A stretch of DNA of 64,000 bases from Gautieria morchelliformis (GCA_015179125.1 WHVA01000408.1:41364-105363), one strand, 5' to 3'; shown: positions 41,542-53,456, counted from the stretch's first letter. Translations and numbers: made by a program. Notes: generated by a model not told the origin, from the sequence alone.

Positions 41542-44500
41542 TTAGGGGGTGTGATCATCGTGTGGTGCTATGTCGTTGTAGCCTTGGAACCTCTGCGTTT
41601 CTTGGATATAGCGTAGAGTGTGGGTCACTATCTTCTGGTCTCCTAGTAGCTGCGGGAGCGAGTGGGACACTTTACCAGCCTTGCGTCTTAGCCTGCTGCG
41701 TTGAGCCATGCATCTTCGGCAGTGTTTCAAATAATGTGTCTGTTTCTGGCTGCCTGCATTTTTCGCAGAGCGCAGTATCTGTTGCCTTGGTCTTCTTGAG
41801 GAATGCATTTAGGGATACGTGGCCTGTGCGCAATTGAACCAGGATGCTTGAGGCGCGGCGTGGCAGGGCGCTGAGTAGGCGGTATGTTCTGCGGCTGGGC
41901 ATTGAGGAGTCTACTCTGGACATCTTGGAGAACGAGGGGACTTGGACCAGAGCTTCCTCCAGCGCTTTATGGCCGACTTCTTCCGGTGGGCTTTAATCAC
42001 AGATACGCTGGCCGGGAGTCGAGTCCTCAGCAGCTGCGGGAGGTCAGCGGTGTCTGACACTTTACCCTCGGCCGCTTCCTTTGCATGCTTGTCAGCTAAC
42101 ACATTACCTGGGATATTCATATGACCTGGAATCCATTCCAGGTGGATGTGTAGGCCTCGTCGTCTGCGTTTGACCTGGTGGATAGTAGCGTGAATCTCAT
42201 TCAGGATATACTGGGAGGGCTGGGTTTTGTTGTGGCATAACGCCTGTATCGCAGCCTGATTGTCAAGGGTGATGAGGACCGTCCTAGCAGTCCGGTGCGT
42301 CTCCACCAGTTTTAGTGCGAGGAGGATGCCAACTAGTTCTCCTTCGAATACCGTGTGCTTGGAGTCTCTGCCCAGCCTGTATTGCAGGACTTGTCCCGTG
42401 CCAGGAACGACCGCTGCAGCACCGATACCTCCCTTGTAGCCAGAGCTGTCCGAGTATATCTGTAGGTTGTCCATTCTTGTCCTGAGCCTGCTCGCAGCGG
42501 CGGGCTTGCTGCCAGCGATGTGAGCCGTGATTTGTGGGTGCAATCCTGGGTGATATCTGACGGAGGTCATGGTTTCGATAGTGTGCGGCCAGACTTTGTA
42601 ATGATGCAGGAGGTTGTGTATGGGGGAGGGGTTGGAGCGGGGGCGTCTCTTGGAACTGTGCCTGACCGTCTCGTGTAGCAGGTGGTGCTCTGGCAGAGTG
42701 GCTAGTCGCGGCGCCTCATGATGGCATGTGTCATCGAGGCGGAGCTGGACGGGTGGGATGAGGGCATGCAGTTCCAGTACATAAGTGGCAGTGGATCTGT
42801 AGGCCCCTGTGATTAGTTTACAGCCAAGTCTCTGTACCTTCTCTAGAACCCTAGTGTGACCCGCAGAGCCCATCAGTCGACCAGACGACGAACGCACGTA
42901 GACCAGCGTGTACCACACTGGGAGGGCATACTCGAGCTTCGGGAGCACCATGGAGGTGTAGAGCTGCCACACGTGCCGCTCGGGGAGGCCGAATGAGGGT
43001 CTGGTTAGGCGGTTCACAGCTAGTAGGAGGGTTTGAGCCTTCTCTACAGCCTGCTGGACATGCGAGTGCCATTGGAGCTCCTGATCTATTTGCATGCCAA
43101 GTAGCCTGGCACATGGGACGCACTCGATAGTTTGCTGGGACAGCCTATGTATGAAGTCAGTGCGCATGATGCCTTTGCGCCGTGTAAGCCGCAGGCACTG
43201 GAATTTAGAGATTTCAGCATGGGAGTTATGCGCAGAAGACCACGTAGCTTGCTTATCCAGCATATCGTTCAGTATGTTGTCGCATTCTTCGAAGCTGTCA
43301 GCAATAGCAAGGAAGAAGTTATTGTTGACATAGGCCCCACCATCCTCGTTCTTTCCGTGGGGGATGTTGACCAAGCCATGGCTGTAAATGAGGTACAGGA
43401 TCATCGAGGGGGTTTCTCCCTGGCCGATGCCGTTGTCGATATCAATAGGCAGGGATGTGAAGTCATCAAAGCTTAGCATAGTTCTTCTGTTCTCCAGCAT
43501 GGCTGCAAAGAATCCAATGATTTCTGTCGGGTAGCCTAGCCTTGCCATGTTTTTGAGAAGCCGGTCCGTTACTGCATTGGGGAACGCGCTCGCAATGTCC
43601 AGGAAGCTAATGGTGGCAACCTTACACTTGCGCCAGGCTTCCTTTACTCGGTGAGTAAGATGCAGGAGTGAGTCTACCGTTGTCCTGCCAGGGAGGCCGC
43701 CAAAGTGATGGGAGGGGAGCATGTTGTGCCGGACAGTGAGGTATACTGTGATGTCAGTCATGACCCCAGATATCACCTTACCCATGGTGTTGGAGAGGGC
43801 AATGGGCCTGTAAGCCTTGGCGACAGTATAATCACGCCGGCCGGGCTTGCGGAGTATTACAGTCTCCCATGAGTGCCACCTTTGAGGGAAATACTTGGTG
43901 GCGATGATGGCCTTCAAGCAAGTGTGGAGAAGCGGTGTGAGCAGGGACGAGCCTTGCTTGAGCACAACATTGGGGATACCATCCTCTCCCAGGCCTTTGA
44001 ATGGTTGTGCCTTGTCAATATGGCGCTGGAGCTGGTGAAGGGCCGGGAGGGAGAACTTATGAGGGGGCAGCAGTGGGGTGCTGTCCTCCGGCAGGCTTGG
44101 GAGGGTCCGAGGGCGAGGGGGGAAGAATATTTCTGTGAAGAGGGACGACTTGTCAGCATCTGATTGCAGCTCAGCGGTTACCTGGCCGTCCGGTGCCTTC
44201 TTGACCAGGGTTGGGATACGTGTCCGGGCACTGTCGGATATCGGGTTTTTTGCATATTTCCCAGCTATCCAGACCTCTTTCTCGCTTGCTCCTTCTATCT
44301 GGGATTTCCAGTGGGCCGACTTGGTCCTCCGTAGAGCTGACACATACGTGTTGCGGGCTTCATTGGACGCTAGCTTCTTGTTGTTCCATTGCGCGGTGAA
44401 CCTCACCTGAAATTCTTCCCTACATTTCCTTGCATAATCCCAGCAAAGCACAGAGAGCTCACGGGTCCACCATCTTTTCGCATAGGGTGACGCTCGTGTT

Positions 44501-45432
44501 TGCAGCATGATGGAGGTGATAGTGACCTGTATCGTGGTGGTGAGTGCATCAACAAAGTTGTCCAACTCTTGGGCTGTGGATGGGAGGGCATCTGCGTGCG
44601 GCCCCAAGCGGGCAAGATTTTCCAAGAGCTCTTTCCTGAATTTCTCCCAGTCCGCACTTCGGAAGTTTCTGCCAGTAGTTGCATGTCTCCTGGAGACTTC
44701 CAGGCTGAAGACCATGTGGATGGGGAGATGATCCGCTAGGGGGAGTCGGTTGTCTGGCAAGGCATCGCAGGTGAGAAGTCGTGGGGAGAGGGCGGGGTCG
44801 CAGAAGAGCAGGTCGATGGTGGTCCAGGTATGGTGGCTGTCAGACTGAAAGGTTGGCATGCCAACGGGGAGCTGCAGTTCGGGGTGCTGTTGGGCGAGAA
44901 GAAGCATGAGGAGGTCGGTGTTGCTGCGGCAGCATCTGTGGGCTTGGTTGGGACCCGCCCATAGGGGGTTGTGCTTATTGAAGTCCCCAGCCCAGATGAC
45001 GGAGGTGTCGGCAGGTGTCGGGTGTTGAAAGAGCCAAGAGTGCAGGTGGGTGAGGGCGAGATCTGTGTTCGGGGGATTATATATGTTGTAGATGTCGATC
45101 TTCGTGTCGTCAAGATGGAGCGAGAGTGCGGTTACAGCATTTGAGGGGATCGTTATCTGTTTGAAAAGGCTTGAGGTTAGCTGGGCAGAGACCATGATAA
45201 GAGAGTGGGTAAGGTTATCGTCGTTTGATTCCGGGGTGGGGTACATAAGGTACCAGTGTTGGGAGGCCGGCATGAGTCGCATGTTGGGGTAGGCATACGG
45301 TTCTTGGATAAGGACGAGGTCCCAGTCGAGGGGGTTGGTGGTATGGATGAGGGAGAGGGTGACGTCTTTTGAGTGCTTGCAATTCTGTTGTTTTATGCAG
45401 ATCTGTGTGTTCGGCGGTGGTCGTTCAGGCAT
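41542..45432 (-). pseudogene. LINE ORF2: endonuclease, reverse transcriptase, RNase H
   Basis: The main frame 45432-41911 (1173 codons) has the APE-type endonuclease (QNCKHSKDVTLSLIHTT, LVLIQEPYA, VIWAGDFNKHNPLW, PLADHLPIHM), reverse transcriptase (AKAYRPIALSNTMGK, GGLPGRTTVDSLLHL, ISFLDIASAFPNAV, GQGETPSMILYLIYS) and RNase H (IYSDSSGYKGGIGAAAV, EGELVGILLAL, LDNQAAIQAL, WIPGHMNIPGNVLADKHA). The RT active site reads AYVNNNFFLA where YVDD is expected, so both catalytic Asp are Asn. The C-terminal Cys/His tail (LRTGHVSLNAFL, CEKCRQPETD) continues after frameshifts near 41915 and 41740. The start overlaps the ORF1 stop by 8 nt (ATGCCTGA). Not active as read. Confidence 0.92.
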
Positions 45433-46928
45433 AGGGCTTCGGAGGGGAGGTCACGGGGATGTAGTTTATCTGCAGCTGTGATTGTGGTGCGTGGGGCGGG
45501 GAGGATTGTGGGCGTGTTCCAGAGCGCTTTCCCAGGGTGTATTCAACGTCCACGAAGGTGAACGGGGTGTAGGCTTCAAATTTTCCCGTTGCATATTCCT
45601 CCTTCATCGTCTGTGTATCGAAGGCGGCCCTTGCTGCAGGGCAGGTGCATGTCCAGCTAGCGTGGTTGCCATTGCAGTTTGCACATTTTGGTCTGTCTGT
45701 GTCGCATTTTTGGCCGGCGGGGCATGGGTGTTTGTGGGTACAGGCGTGGTCTGCAGTGGCATGGGGTCCTGCGCAGCGGCCACAGCATGCCTCCCCGGAA
45801 CACCCCATCGTTCTGTGGCCCCAGTCTTGGCACTTGAAGCACTGTGGGGGTCTTGGGATATATAGGCTGACACTGCAAATAATGCCTTCAATCACCAGAC
45901 CGTTCTCTATTGCGTCGTTCACTGCGGCTTTAGTTCTGTAGCTGAGCAGTAAGGGTCCACTTGGTTCTGTCGCGGATCTCTGAGCTGTTGAGCCATGCTA
46001 GGTTTGCTATCTGATGTCCCTCTTGCGTGTCACGGGGGTTGTCAGCTTCGAGGCTGTCTATGGCAGTGGCTAGATCCTCTGAGTCCGACCAAAATTCAGA
46101 GGGTGTGTTATGGGCGACTACAGCGAAGGATATCTGCGGGGTGGTGGCCTTCGGGCCAACATGTCTGACCCACTTGTCCGCGTGGGCCCTGGCCTTGTCG
46201 GCATCCTCTACGGTCTTGAAGGTGAGAGTGATATTTCTGGCAGCATATTTGGTAATGCCCCTGACAGCCTGGGCCACCAGGGATACCACGCCTGGGTTCT
46301 GCTCAAAGTAGTTAGTAATGATGTCATTACAATACCTTGTTACTATCGCAGGTTCCCAAATGAGGAAGGGGGCGTCCCTTGATACGTCTTTTGTAGAGAT
46401 GAAAATTTGTTTTTGCTGGAGTTTGGCTAACAGTTTTTGTTTCTGTGAAGTGGCCTGGATTGGGGATCCTCCCAGTCCCCTTTTTTCTGCTGCGGTGTAG
46501 GAGGTGGCAGGGAGGGGGTGGCATAGGCTGGGGCTGGAGGAGATTGCCTCTTTGATTTCGGCGGTCATCTTTTGCAGGCCGTTGTTGGTCACGAGCCTGT
46601 TGGTGCCGTAGAGGAGGGAGGCCTCCTGTATTAGCCTAGTTATGGCGATGAGCTGCGTGGCACCCTCCTTGCCGACATTCCAGGTGGTGCCTCGCTTGAA
46701 ATCTCTGAAGGTCTCGAGGGCTGTGGCTAGGGCTGCAATGTCAGTCCTGTTATCCTCATTGATACCTCTGTCTCTCAAGACTGCCACTGGGTCTCCTGGG
46801 TCGGCTATGGGCGTCGGCGATGGCGTAGGGGAGCGGGAGGGTCTGCTTTGGGGGATGGCCTGGTTGGGCGCCAGAGTCCCAATTCCCTGGGGCTGCGCGC
46901 CGACAGGGGCTCTTGGGTTGGCGGGCAT
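45425..46928 (-). pseudogene. LINE ORF1: gag-like protein with zinc knuckles, one frameshift
   Basis: 46928-45930 is proline-rich, then helical (LATALETFRDFKRGTTWN). It contains ISTKDVSRDAPFLIWEPA and ARNITLTFKTVEDADKARAH. After a one-base shift near 45960 the frame 45922-45425 gives ENGLVIEG and three Cys/His knuckles: CFKCQDWGHRTMGC, CCGRCAGPH and CANCNGNHASWTC. This is the RNA-binding ORF1 of fungal Tad-like LINEs. It ends PKPYA with the ORF2 start overlapping. Confidence 0.85.
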
Positions 46929-47801
46929 TTTCTCGCGTGTATGAGTGGAGAGGGGTTTAGTGTTGTTAGAAACACTGAGGAAACATCATATCAGACCATT
47001 ATCCTCACCAGTATACTCGTCGATATCAAACAGAACCAACTACCCACACCCACACATGCATACACTCACTCCAACCCATCACCGAGATCGCCGAACTCCA
47101 ACACACATGTTCGAACCTATCCAACCCACACACCCGAATACTCCGATGTTGCAGAAAGTCATACCATGTGCCTTCACAGTCCAGAACACCTCTATATGCC
47201 CTGCACAAGCACGCCGAGCCCGGTCCCAAGACCTACACGTCGTATGATCACGTGATCTGATCAAGGGACACGACTCGATGGGTCGGCCCTGTACAAATCT
47301 CGAACCTCTTCCCCTATTCCTGCCCATATGCCATATGCTCCTTTTATCAACATGATTCAACCCTACTACGATGCCACATTCCCCTTTTATCAATACAATT
47401 CAACCCCTAACCGAAATGTACACGTCGACTTTAACCTTGACATTTCCCTTTTCATCTATCCTTTGTTCCAGTCACATCACATCCAAGAACACCAAGAGCT
47501 CTCTTCAGTAGTTAAATACTATGACTTGTACGCTACATTTCAGTAGTGAAATCCGATCTTATTTGCTCTATATTGCATTAGTTAAGTCTTGATAGCATTT
47601 ATCATAAGACACATATACTTGGTTATATGTGCAGATATTCTTACTATCTCTGATTTCCACTCGATTCATCTCACGTTCAGAGATTGAATCATATCACTCT
47701 CGATATTATTTTCAAATACTAACAAGAAGTGTGTGTGCGACAAGAAGAGTACTTAGCTTTCTTGGGCCTTTTTCTCTAGTCTGAAGGGCAGAACCGGCCC
47801 T
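46929..47801. other. LINE 5' flank and AT-rich spacer
   Basis: 46929-47250 is CA-rich (many CACACC/ACCCAC) and may be the LINE 5' untranslated region. 47300-47800 is AT-rich with no recognised gene or repeat. Confidence 0.4.
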
Positions 47802-48209
47802 TTGAACCGTGGGAAAACTTTTGATGGTGGTGGTATGGGTCCAAGAGAGCTCCCCTGGGCCGATTACACACATAACCATAGCCGTAATTTGGCAGTGGGT
47901 GCCTCAGCTCCACGTCCAGCCACGGATGCACAGCATGCCCTCATACAGACCTATGCCAACAACCCATCCTTCTCTCGGCGCCATATTCAGGCCATCCTAT
48001 CACAGTCCTTTCCCAAGCATGACCTCAAACCACGTCAAGTATCCAACCTGATCAACGATGCCCAAGCACAGAGTCGCAATGACATAGATGAACTAGGTGG
48101 GGACTTTGCTGCCATTATTCATAGTCTCCAGGGAAAATGTGCAACAGGAGAGGGTTGGCACTATTATTTGAATCTTGATGACATTGGGAAAGTTACAGGT
48201 GAGGATTGA
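47802..48209 (+). pseudogene. MULE transposase fragment, linker region
   Basis: Reads ADYTHNHSRNLAVGASAPRP, SFSRRHIQAILSQSFPKHDL, LKPRQVSNLINDAQAQ and LGGDFAAIIHSLQGKCATGE, GWHYYLNLDDIG. These are the HNH-like and linker motifs that precede the DDE domain in basidiomycete MULE transposases. The catalytic domain is absent. The strand is opposite to the fragment at 40.2-40.9 kb. Confidence 0.6.
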
Positions 48210-48229
48210 ATGCGGGAAACAGCAGAAAC

Positions 48230-48840
48230 TTGGCAAGGGGGCCTCTAAGTCCAAACCAGGGCCCAGTGGGAGTGGAAAAGGGTCGGAAGGATTCCCGGTG
48301 ATGGGAACGTCGGAATCAGTGGTGCTCAACCGCTTTTTGATGGTGTTTCCCCTTTTGGATATCGTGAGCATGATGTGGGACATGCAGGACCAACAGGGGG
48401 AAATCAAGGAGCTTCTGGCCAACCAAAACATCCTGCAGGAGCGCTTGGTACTGACACTCGTCAACCAGCTGAGTGTCATGTCAGCTGTCCTGGAGCAAAC
48501 TATGCAGGAGATGCGGTGGCGAAGCAACTTGGTGAAGGTCTTGTCAGGGGACACCCTGTTTTCCATTTCCAGTTCCAACTCCATTTCTGACTCCGGTTCC
48601 GGTTCTGATTCCATCTCTGCCTCTGCTTTCGGAAATGATTCCGCTTCTGGGAGAACTTCCACCAGTTCTGTTCGCTTTTCCAGTTCCACTCCAATTTCCG
48701 ACTTCCGCTCTCGGAACAGTGTCGGAAATCAGGCGACTCGCGTAATAGGTGGCATCAAGGGTCGATCAAGGGTCAGGGAGGTCAGGGGGATGCAGGGTTT
48801 ATGGCAAGTGCCAAGTGCTGTCCCTGGCTGTGCAGCATAG
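48230..48840 (+). other. Unrecognised ORF with helical segment and Ser-rich tail
   Basis: The open frame contains EIKELLANQNILQERLVL, a likely helix, and a Ser/Asp/Gly-rich tail. Its end overlaps the candidate gypsy LTR at 48720. The motif I-K/R-ELLA-x-QN-x-L-x-ER recurs at 61.2 kb. Could be a host ORF cut by gypsy insertion. Function unknown. Confidence 0.35.
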
Positions 48841-49203
48841 TATAATACTGGCTCGCTGACATTGGGGGTCCTTAGACTTTTCTCATTGGATTTCCCCTTG
48901 TCAGGTGAGAATCCCCTCTCTTGTATACTCTGTTGTTCATTTATACATACTTTGGATTTCCCCTTGTCAGTTGTGTGGTAGTGTGATCTCCACAACCAGC
49001 CAGGGTTGCCCTTACAGCAGAAAAGTCTCTCCCCTAGAGGACCGGCGGTCGTACTGCGCGTTGCATTCGCCATAGGTGCGTTCGAAATCGGAGACAGCGA
49101 CTTGGAGATCGCAACCTCTTCCGCACACACAGCGTACGACAGCCCCTCTTCTTACGTCGAGCTCCCAACCCCGGAAATCCCATCCCATATTTCTCCTTCC
49201 GAC

Positions 49204-50379
49204 ATGGATCCGGACGATCGTCTTCGGAATATGGAGGAGGAATTGACGCGGAACCGGATGAAGACCGACGCGATTGAAACAGCCTTACAAGCGATTTTGG
49301 CTAAGTTAGATATTCCACAAAGTGGTGGAAATGAAATGCTGGATGATCTGGATTTCGGAAAAGCGGAAGCAGCGGAAGAGAGGATGTCCGCAAAGTTAGC
49401 AAAGGTCAAACCCGCAACTCCGGTGGACTTTGACAGAGATCGGGAAAAGGGATGCGCATTCTTCAACACATGCAGCATCTACTTCGCAATTGTCGGAGAC
49501 CTCTTTCCGAACGACCAGGCTCGGATCCACTGGGCATTGTCCTTTTTCAAGTCGGACCGCGCAGCCCGTTTTGCAAACAAGGTGATCCGACATGAAGCAA
49601 AGGGCAAGGGGATCTACTTCCGCGACTGGGACGCCTTCGAGAAAACATTTTCCAACCAGTTCTGCCCGAAAAACGAGCAGCTCACAGCCCTTACGAAGCT
49701 CGAGGGGACAAGCTGGTACCAGGCCAAGGATCCGGTCGATGACTACATCGATCGCTTCCAGGAGCTCATCGACCTTGCGGAGTATGACGATGACAAGACG
49801 ATCGTCATCAAATTCCGACGAGGACTTGATCCGACACTCCAGAACCAAGTCGCGCTGCTTGGGGATGGAGCTCCGGATTTCGATGACCTGGAAGGGTGGT
49901 ACCAAGCTGCGCAGAGGGTGTCCCGGAACAGGGAAGCAAACGAGGCCTTCGTGGAGATGAACCGGAACATGACACGCAGTTCCGCTCGTCCTACTCCACC
50001 TGTGCCAAAACCCGGAAGTGCATTCATTCCCACACGGAAAATATTTCCGACGCTTGCTCCGCCTGCTCCTATTAGGAACCCTAGCCCCCCTCCCTCAAAG
50101 GGTGGCCCTGCCCCAATGGATGTTGACCGCATGCGTGGAAAAGGCCACGGAACTATCACCTGCTTCCGATGCCGACAACCAGGCCACTATGCTCGCGAGT
50201 GCCCCCAAGCCTTTGACATCCGGCTTATGACCACGGAGGAGAAACTCGAGCTCCTTCCAGAGTTCCTCGCACTCGCGGACATAAGCGGAGTGCCCACTGC
50301 GGAAGGAATTTCCGAAAATGCGGAACATGGTGCATCGGGAGCGGGAGATGTGTCGGATTTTGTGACGCGCAGCGGGTGA
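49204..50379 (+). CDS. Gypsy 1 Gag
   Basis: 391 aa from the ATG at 49204. Helical N-terminus (LRNMEEELTRNRMKTDAIE), retrotransposon Gag core (ARIHWALSFFKSDRAARFAN, WDAFEKTFSNQFCPKN, DDYIDRFQELIDLAEYDD), a proline-rich linker (MDVD) and a zinc knuckle CFRCRQPGHYAREC. The capsid-like protein packages the element RNA. The frame is intact. The start is uncertain: the frame is open upstream to 49006. Confidence 0.85.
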   Translation: MDPDDRLRNMEEELTRNRMKTDAIETALQAILAKLDIPQSGGNEMLDDLDFGKAEAAEERMSAKLAKVKPATPVDFDRDREKGCAFFNTCSIYFAIVGDLFPNDQARIHWALSFFKSDRAARFANKVIRHEAKGKGIYFRDWDAFEKTFSNQFCPKNEQLTALTKLEGTSWYQAKDPVDDYIDRFQELIDLAEYDDDKTIVIKFRRGLDPTLQNQVALLGDGAPDFDDLEGWYQAAQRVSRNREANEAFVEMNRNMTRSSARPTPPVPKPGSAFIPTRKIFPTLAPPAPIRNPSPPPSKGGPAPMDVDRMRGKGHGTITCFRCRQPGHYARECPQAFDIRLMTTEEKLELLPEFLALADISGVPTAEGISENAEHGASGAGDVSDFVTRSG

Positions 50380-51392
50380 GATGTGTGCCCCTGCTGCCTG
50401 TACATAACCGGTTTGCCTGTCTCGAAGTAGAGAATGAAAAGCCCCCACACCCCTCACTTCGTACAGACCCACTGGATAAAGTCACACAAAAACCGAATCC
50501 GACACCCCGTCCATCCCGCCTCCGCCCTTGGGAGAGACGCCTCCCGAAGCGCTATGTTGTTGCTTCCACCCCTGGCCCCAAGTCACTAGTCATTAAGGTG
50601 GAGATCCAGACAACAGATACTGCGGAAGTCAAATCCGGACCCGCCCTTGTTGACTGCGGGGCCACTGGTCAGTTTATAGACCGGGACTATGTGGAACGGA
50701 ACCGACTGACCACACGGAAGTTGCAACGTGCAATCCCGGTGTTCAATGTGGATGGAAGCCCCAATGAGGCAGGGTCCATCACGGAGATAGTAGACACAAT
50801 TCTCCGCTATGATGGACACACAGAACGCACTTCCTTTGCAGTGACCAGCCTGGGGAAGCAAGACATCATCCTCGGGTTTACCTGGCTCCAGGAGCACAAC
50901 CCGGAGATCAATTGGCAGACTCGGAAGGTGCTGATGAGTCGGTGCCCAGCCAAGTGTCACATGTGCCGGTCGGAAGTGCGGAAGGAGCACCAGGAGCAGC
51001 GGAAGACCGAACGGCTCATACAGACATGTCGTTCTGGCCCCCATCCACTGCTTGCAGAAGAAGACTCGGAAGCGGAATTTGAACCGGCTCCCACATCCAA
51101 TTCCAATTCCAATTCCGACTCCGATGTCATCCGACTCGGCCCGGAAGACACTCTGGCAGAAGGGGAGCACTTGCTGTACGTAACCCTTCCACTGGAAGCG
51201 GAACACATCCGCGCCACCGGAAATATTTCGCAACGCCTTGCTGAAGCCTCCAAGAAGCATGATAAAGTGGAGGTGGAAATTCCGGAGTACCTGCGGGAGT
51301 TCGAGGATGTCTTTGCCAAGGAGTCATTTGATGCCCTGCCTCCACGAAAGCTGTGGGACCATGCCATCGAGTTGGAGCCTGGGTCAAAGCCC
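50376..51392 (+). pseudogene. Gypsy 1 Pol start: protease and RT leader only
   Basis: In the -1 frame relative to gag. Reads NRFACLEVENE, the protease motif LVDCGATGQFIDRDY, IILGFTWLQEHNPEINW, then FEDVFAKESFDALPPRKLWD and IELEPGSKP. Reverse transcriptase, RNase H and integrase are absent. After 51392 the frame runs into unrelated A-rich sequence. Confidence 0.82.
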
Positions 51393-51540
51393 ACCTGTTG
51401 TGATAAACGCAACTATTTCATTTCAAATTGTTTATATATAAAAGAAACTAATAAAGAAAGAAAGAAAAACAAAAAAAAAAAAAAAAAAGAAACAGAAATT
51501 ACATTTATGACAGACGTCGGCGCAGATGACGACCACACAA
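51393..51540 (+). other. A-rich tail after truncated gypsy 1
   Basis: AATAAAG at about 51449 is followed by a stretch rich in A to 51490 (an uninterrupted run of about 19 A). It looks like a polyadenylated 3' end. See findings. Confidence 0.5.
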
Positions 51541-52461
51541 ATTTATGACATGCTATATTACTCATAGATCGGGTAATGTACAGGAGTTCGAGCGTCGACC
51601 ACGTGCGGTCGATCAGGGACGGCGCGCCTATCGAGTGATGGCATCGGCCATGACGTCGACAGGCGCCAGGCCATAGGCACCAAGGGGTGCGGGCACCAAA
51701 CGCCGCAGAGAACAATAGACTGCGCAGGAGTATAGGGTGCTGTGGAGCGACCTGAGAATGTCACCTGCAGTATACATATTCAATCAGCGGCCCCATCTCC
51801 AAGCCCAGCATATATGCTGGGCAGGGTAGACTCAACTCCATTTTTCTATTTGAATCCCATGACACGTCTGACTGATTACTATCTTAACATCATGTGGACA
51901 GGGGCTTTGTATACTAGGTACAGATCTCTATTCCAAAGCCCAGACAATCCTAACACCATCCCCATCACCCCATGACTTTATGACTATAAATTAGTCACCC
52001 CTTAGTTACAAAGTAGTTTTTCGACCCATCCATCCAATATCTTGAACACTAGTAGTTACTATCAATATAGTATAAATAGCTAGTACAAATGTATGAACGA
52101 AATCATCCAGAATCGATTATTCTGCCTCCTGAAATTACTGTAGTCTTGTTTGATAGCTACAGAGCTCAGATCTTGATAGTTTATTCCAAATCTTTGTCGA
52201 GGGTCTACTATCGCTGTTTACTCTATACTACCTTAAAAGCGAATGCTTTTGATTTGACTATCCCTTGGATCGACACCATTCTTCTGTCGACATGGTCACG
52301 TGACTCTCATTCATCAGTGCTGGACGCGCCTCGAAAGGCTTAGTCAGCACATAGAAGAGGGGTGAACGCAGTGGTTTCAATCACTGAGCAATAGATTCTA
52401 CTTGTTAAAAGGCACTAATTGACACCTCAATCCAAAAGATTAAAAGTCTCATCGTCTTTCC
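51541..52461. other. No recognised gene
   Basis: On - 51750-51630 a short open stretch ends in a stop (LRRLVPAPLGAYGLAPVDVM), perhaps a gene scrap. The rest is AT-rich without recognisable features. Confidence 0.35.
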
Positions 52462-52740
52462 ATGGCTCAAACGACTTCTATTGCCACATCTCATCCGAAA
52501 CATGACATTCACAAATTTCGTGATGTCAAACCCAGACTCGGACAGGACAACTGGACCTCTTGGAAGAGGGAGCTAATGGCCACTTCCAGAGACAGGGGCC
52601 TGTATGACACGATCATCGGCAACGATCTTATCCCCACCATCACAGATGCCGCAGTTATTATGACAGCTGGTGTACCCCACATCGGGAGCACACCACTCAC
52701 ACAATTAATTGCTGAGTGGAACGATAGAAACAATTCTGCA
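52462..52740 (+). pseudogene. Copia Gag N-terminal fragment
   Basis: MAQTTSIATSH then HKFRDVKPRLGQDNWTSWKR, ELMATSRDRGLYDTIIGNDL and LTQLIAEWNDRNNSAY. These are the N-terminal motifs of copia Gag (UBN2-like). The similarity ends at AY, and the frame passes without interruption into LINE ORF1-like sequence. Confidence 0.65.
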
Positions 52741-53456
52741 TATGAGGAACTTTCTCATGCCTACCACCACCACGAAAAACCCAAAATTCCACTTTCCACC
52801 CACACACAACCTCCTGCTACTGCCAGTTCACCCAGAACGACAATAAGCACCAGGGAAAAAGCCTACACACCAATAGGCACCAAAAGGGCAATGCCAATTA
52901 ACGCAGAGCCCCACCCGCCCGTGGCCACGTCAGCACTCAGAACAAGAGTGAGCAGCCAACAGACGAGCAATAAGACCAGAGCCGAGCTGATAGCAGATCC
53001 TTATGCGTCAGTGCGCACCAAAGAGCAAGCGAGGGCCTTCCTAGACAAGCAGGGCTTCATAGCCAAGGACACCCCAGCAACGACAGAACAGCTCAGTTAC
53101 ATCCTCCTCTCCCTCGCCCACAGCTCCACGGGCAAAGCGCTCGAGGAGGGTGCCAGATCAGCGCCATCCTAATGAACGATGAGGCAGCCAGAGGCCTAAG
53201 CACAGCAGTCATGCAACACGTCGAAAAGAGCCTAGCGCCCGTACTCAGCAAAGTCGAATCGATTGTAGAGGCCGCACGCGAAATCACAGACTGTTCAAAG
53301 AACATGACGGACGAGGCCAGTCTGGCGGTAGAGGAACTGTGCAGCGTTCTGGGAGCAGCCTCTCAAGCGCAGAATGACAAACCTTGCGGTAAGCCGGAGC
53401 ACCCGCAACATAATGACTTACAGCTCTGCAATCACTGCAGGAAGCGCGGGACCTGA
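52741..53456 (+). pseudogene. LINE ORF1-like fragment fused to copia Gag
   Basis: ASVRTKEQARAFLDKQGFIA, LSYILLSLAHSS, then after a one-base shift near 53155 ISAILMNDEAARGLSTAVMQ, VESIVEAAREITDCSKNMTD and CNHCRKRG. The arrangement (short conserved N-domain, long helix, start of a Cys knuckle) resembles ORF1 of basidiomycete LINEs. It ends in an inverted-motif cluster. Confidence 0.5.

Larger units (their letters stand above)
41542..46928 (-). mobile_element. LINE retrotransposon (Tad-like order ORF1-ORF2)
   Basis: ORF1 (46928-45425) and ORF2 (45432 to about 41542) lie in the order gag-like zinc knuckles, endonuclease, reverse transcriptase, RNase H. There are no LTRs. The 5' UTR probably extends above 46928 and the 3' end is uncertain. 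Confidence 0.9.
48720..51392 (+). mobile_element. Truncated Ty3/gypsy element 1
   Basis: A candidate 5' LTR (48720-48994, TGTCGG...CCACA) is followed by gag and the first part of pol. The element stops at about 51392, just after the WDHAIELEPGSKP motif that precedes the reverse transcriptase. There is no 3' LTR. LTR limits are inferred from terminal dinucleotides only. Confidence 0.75.
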
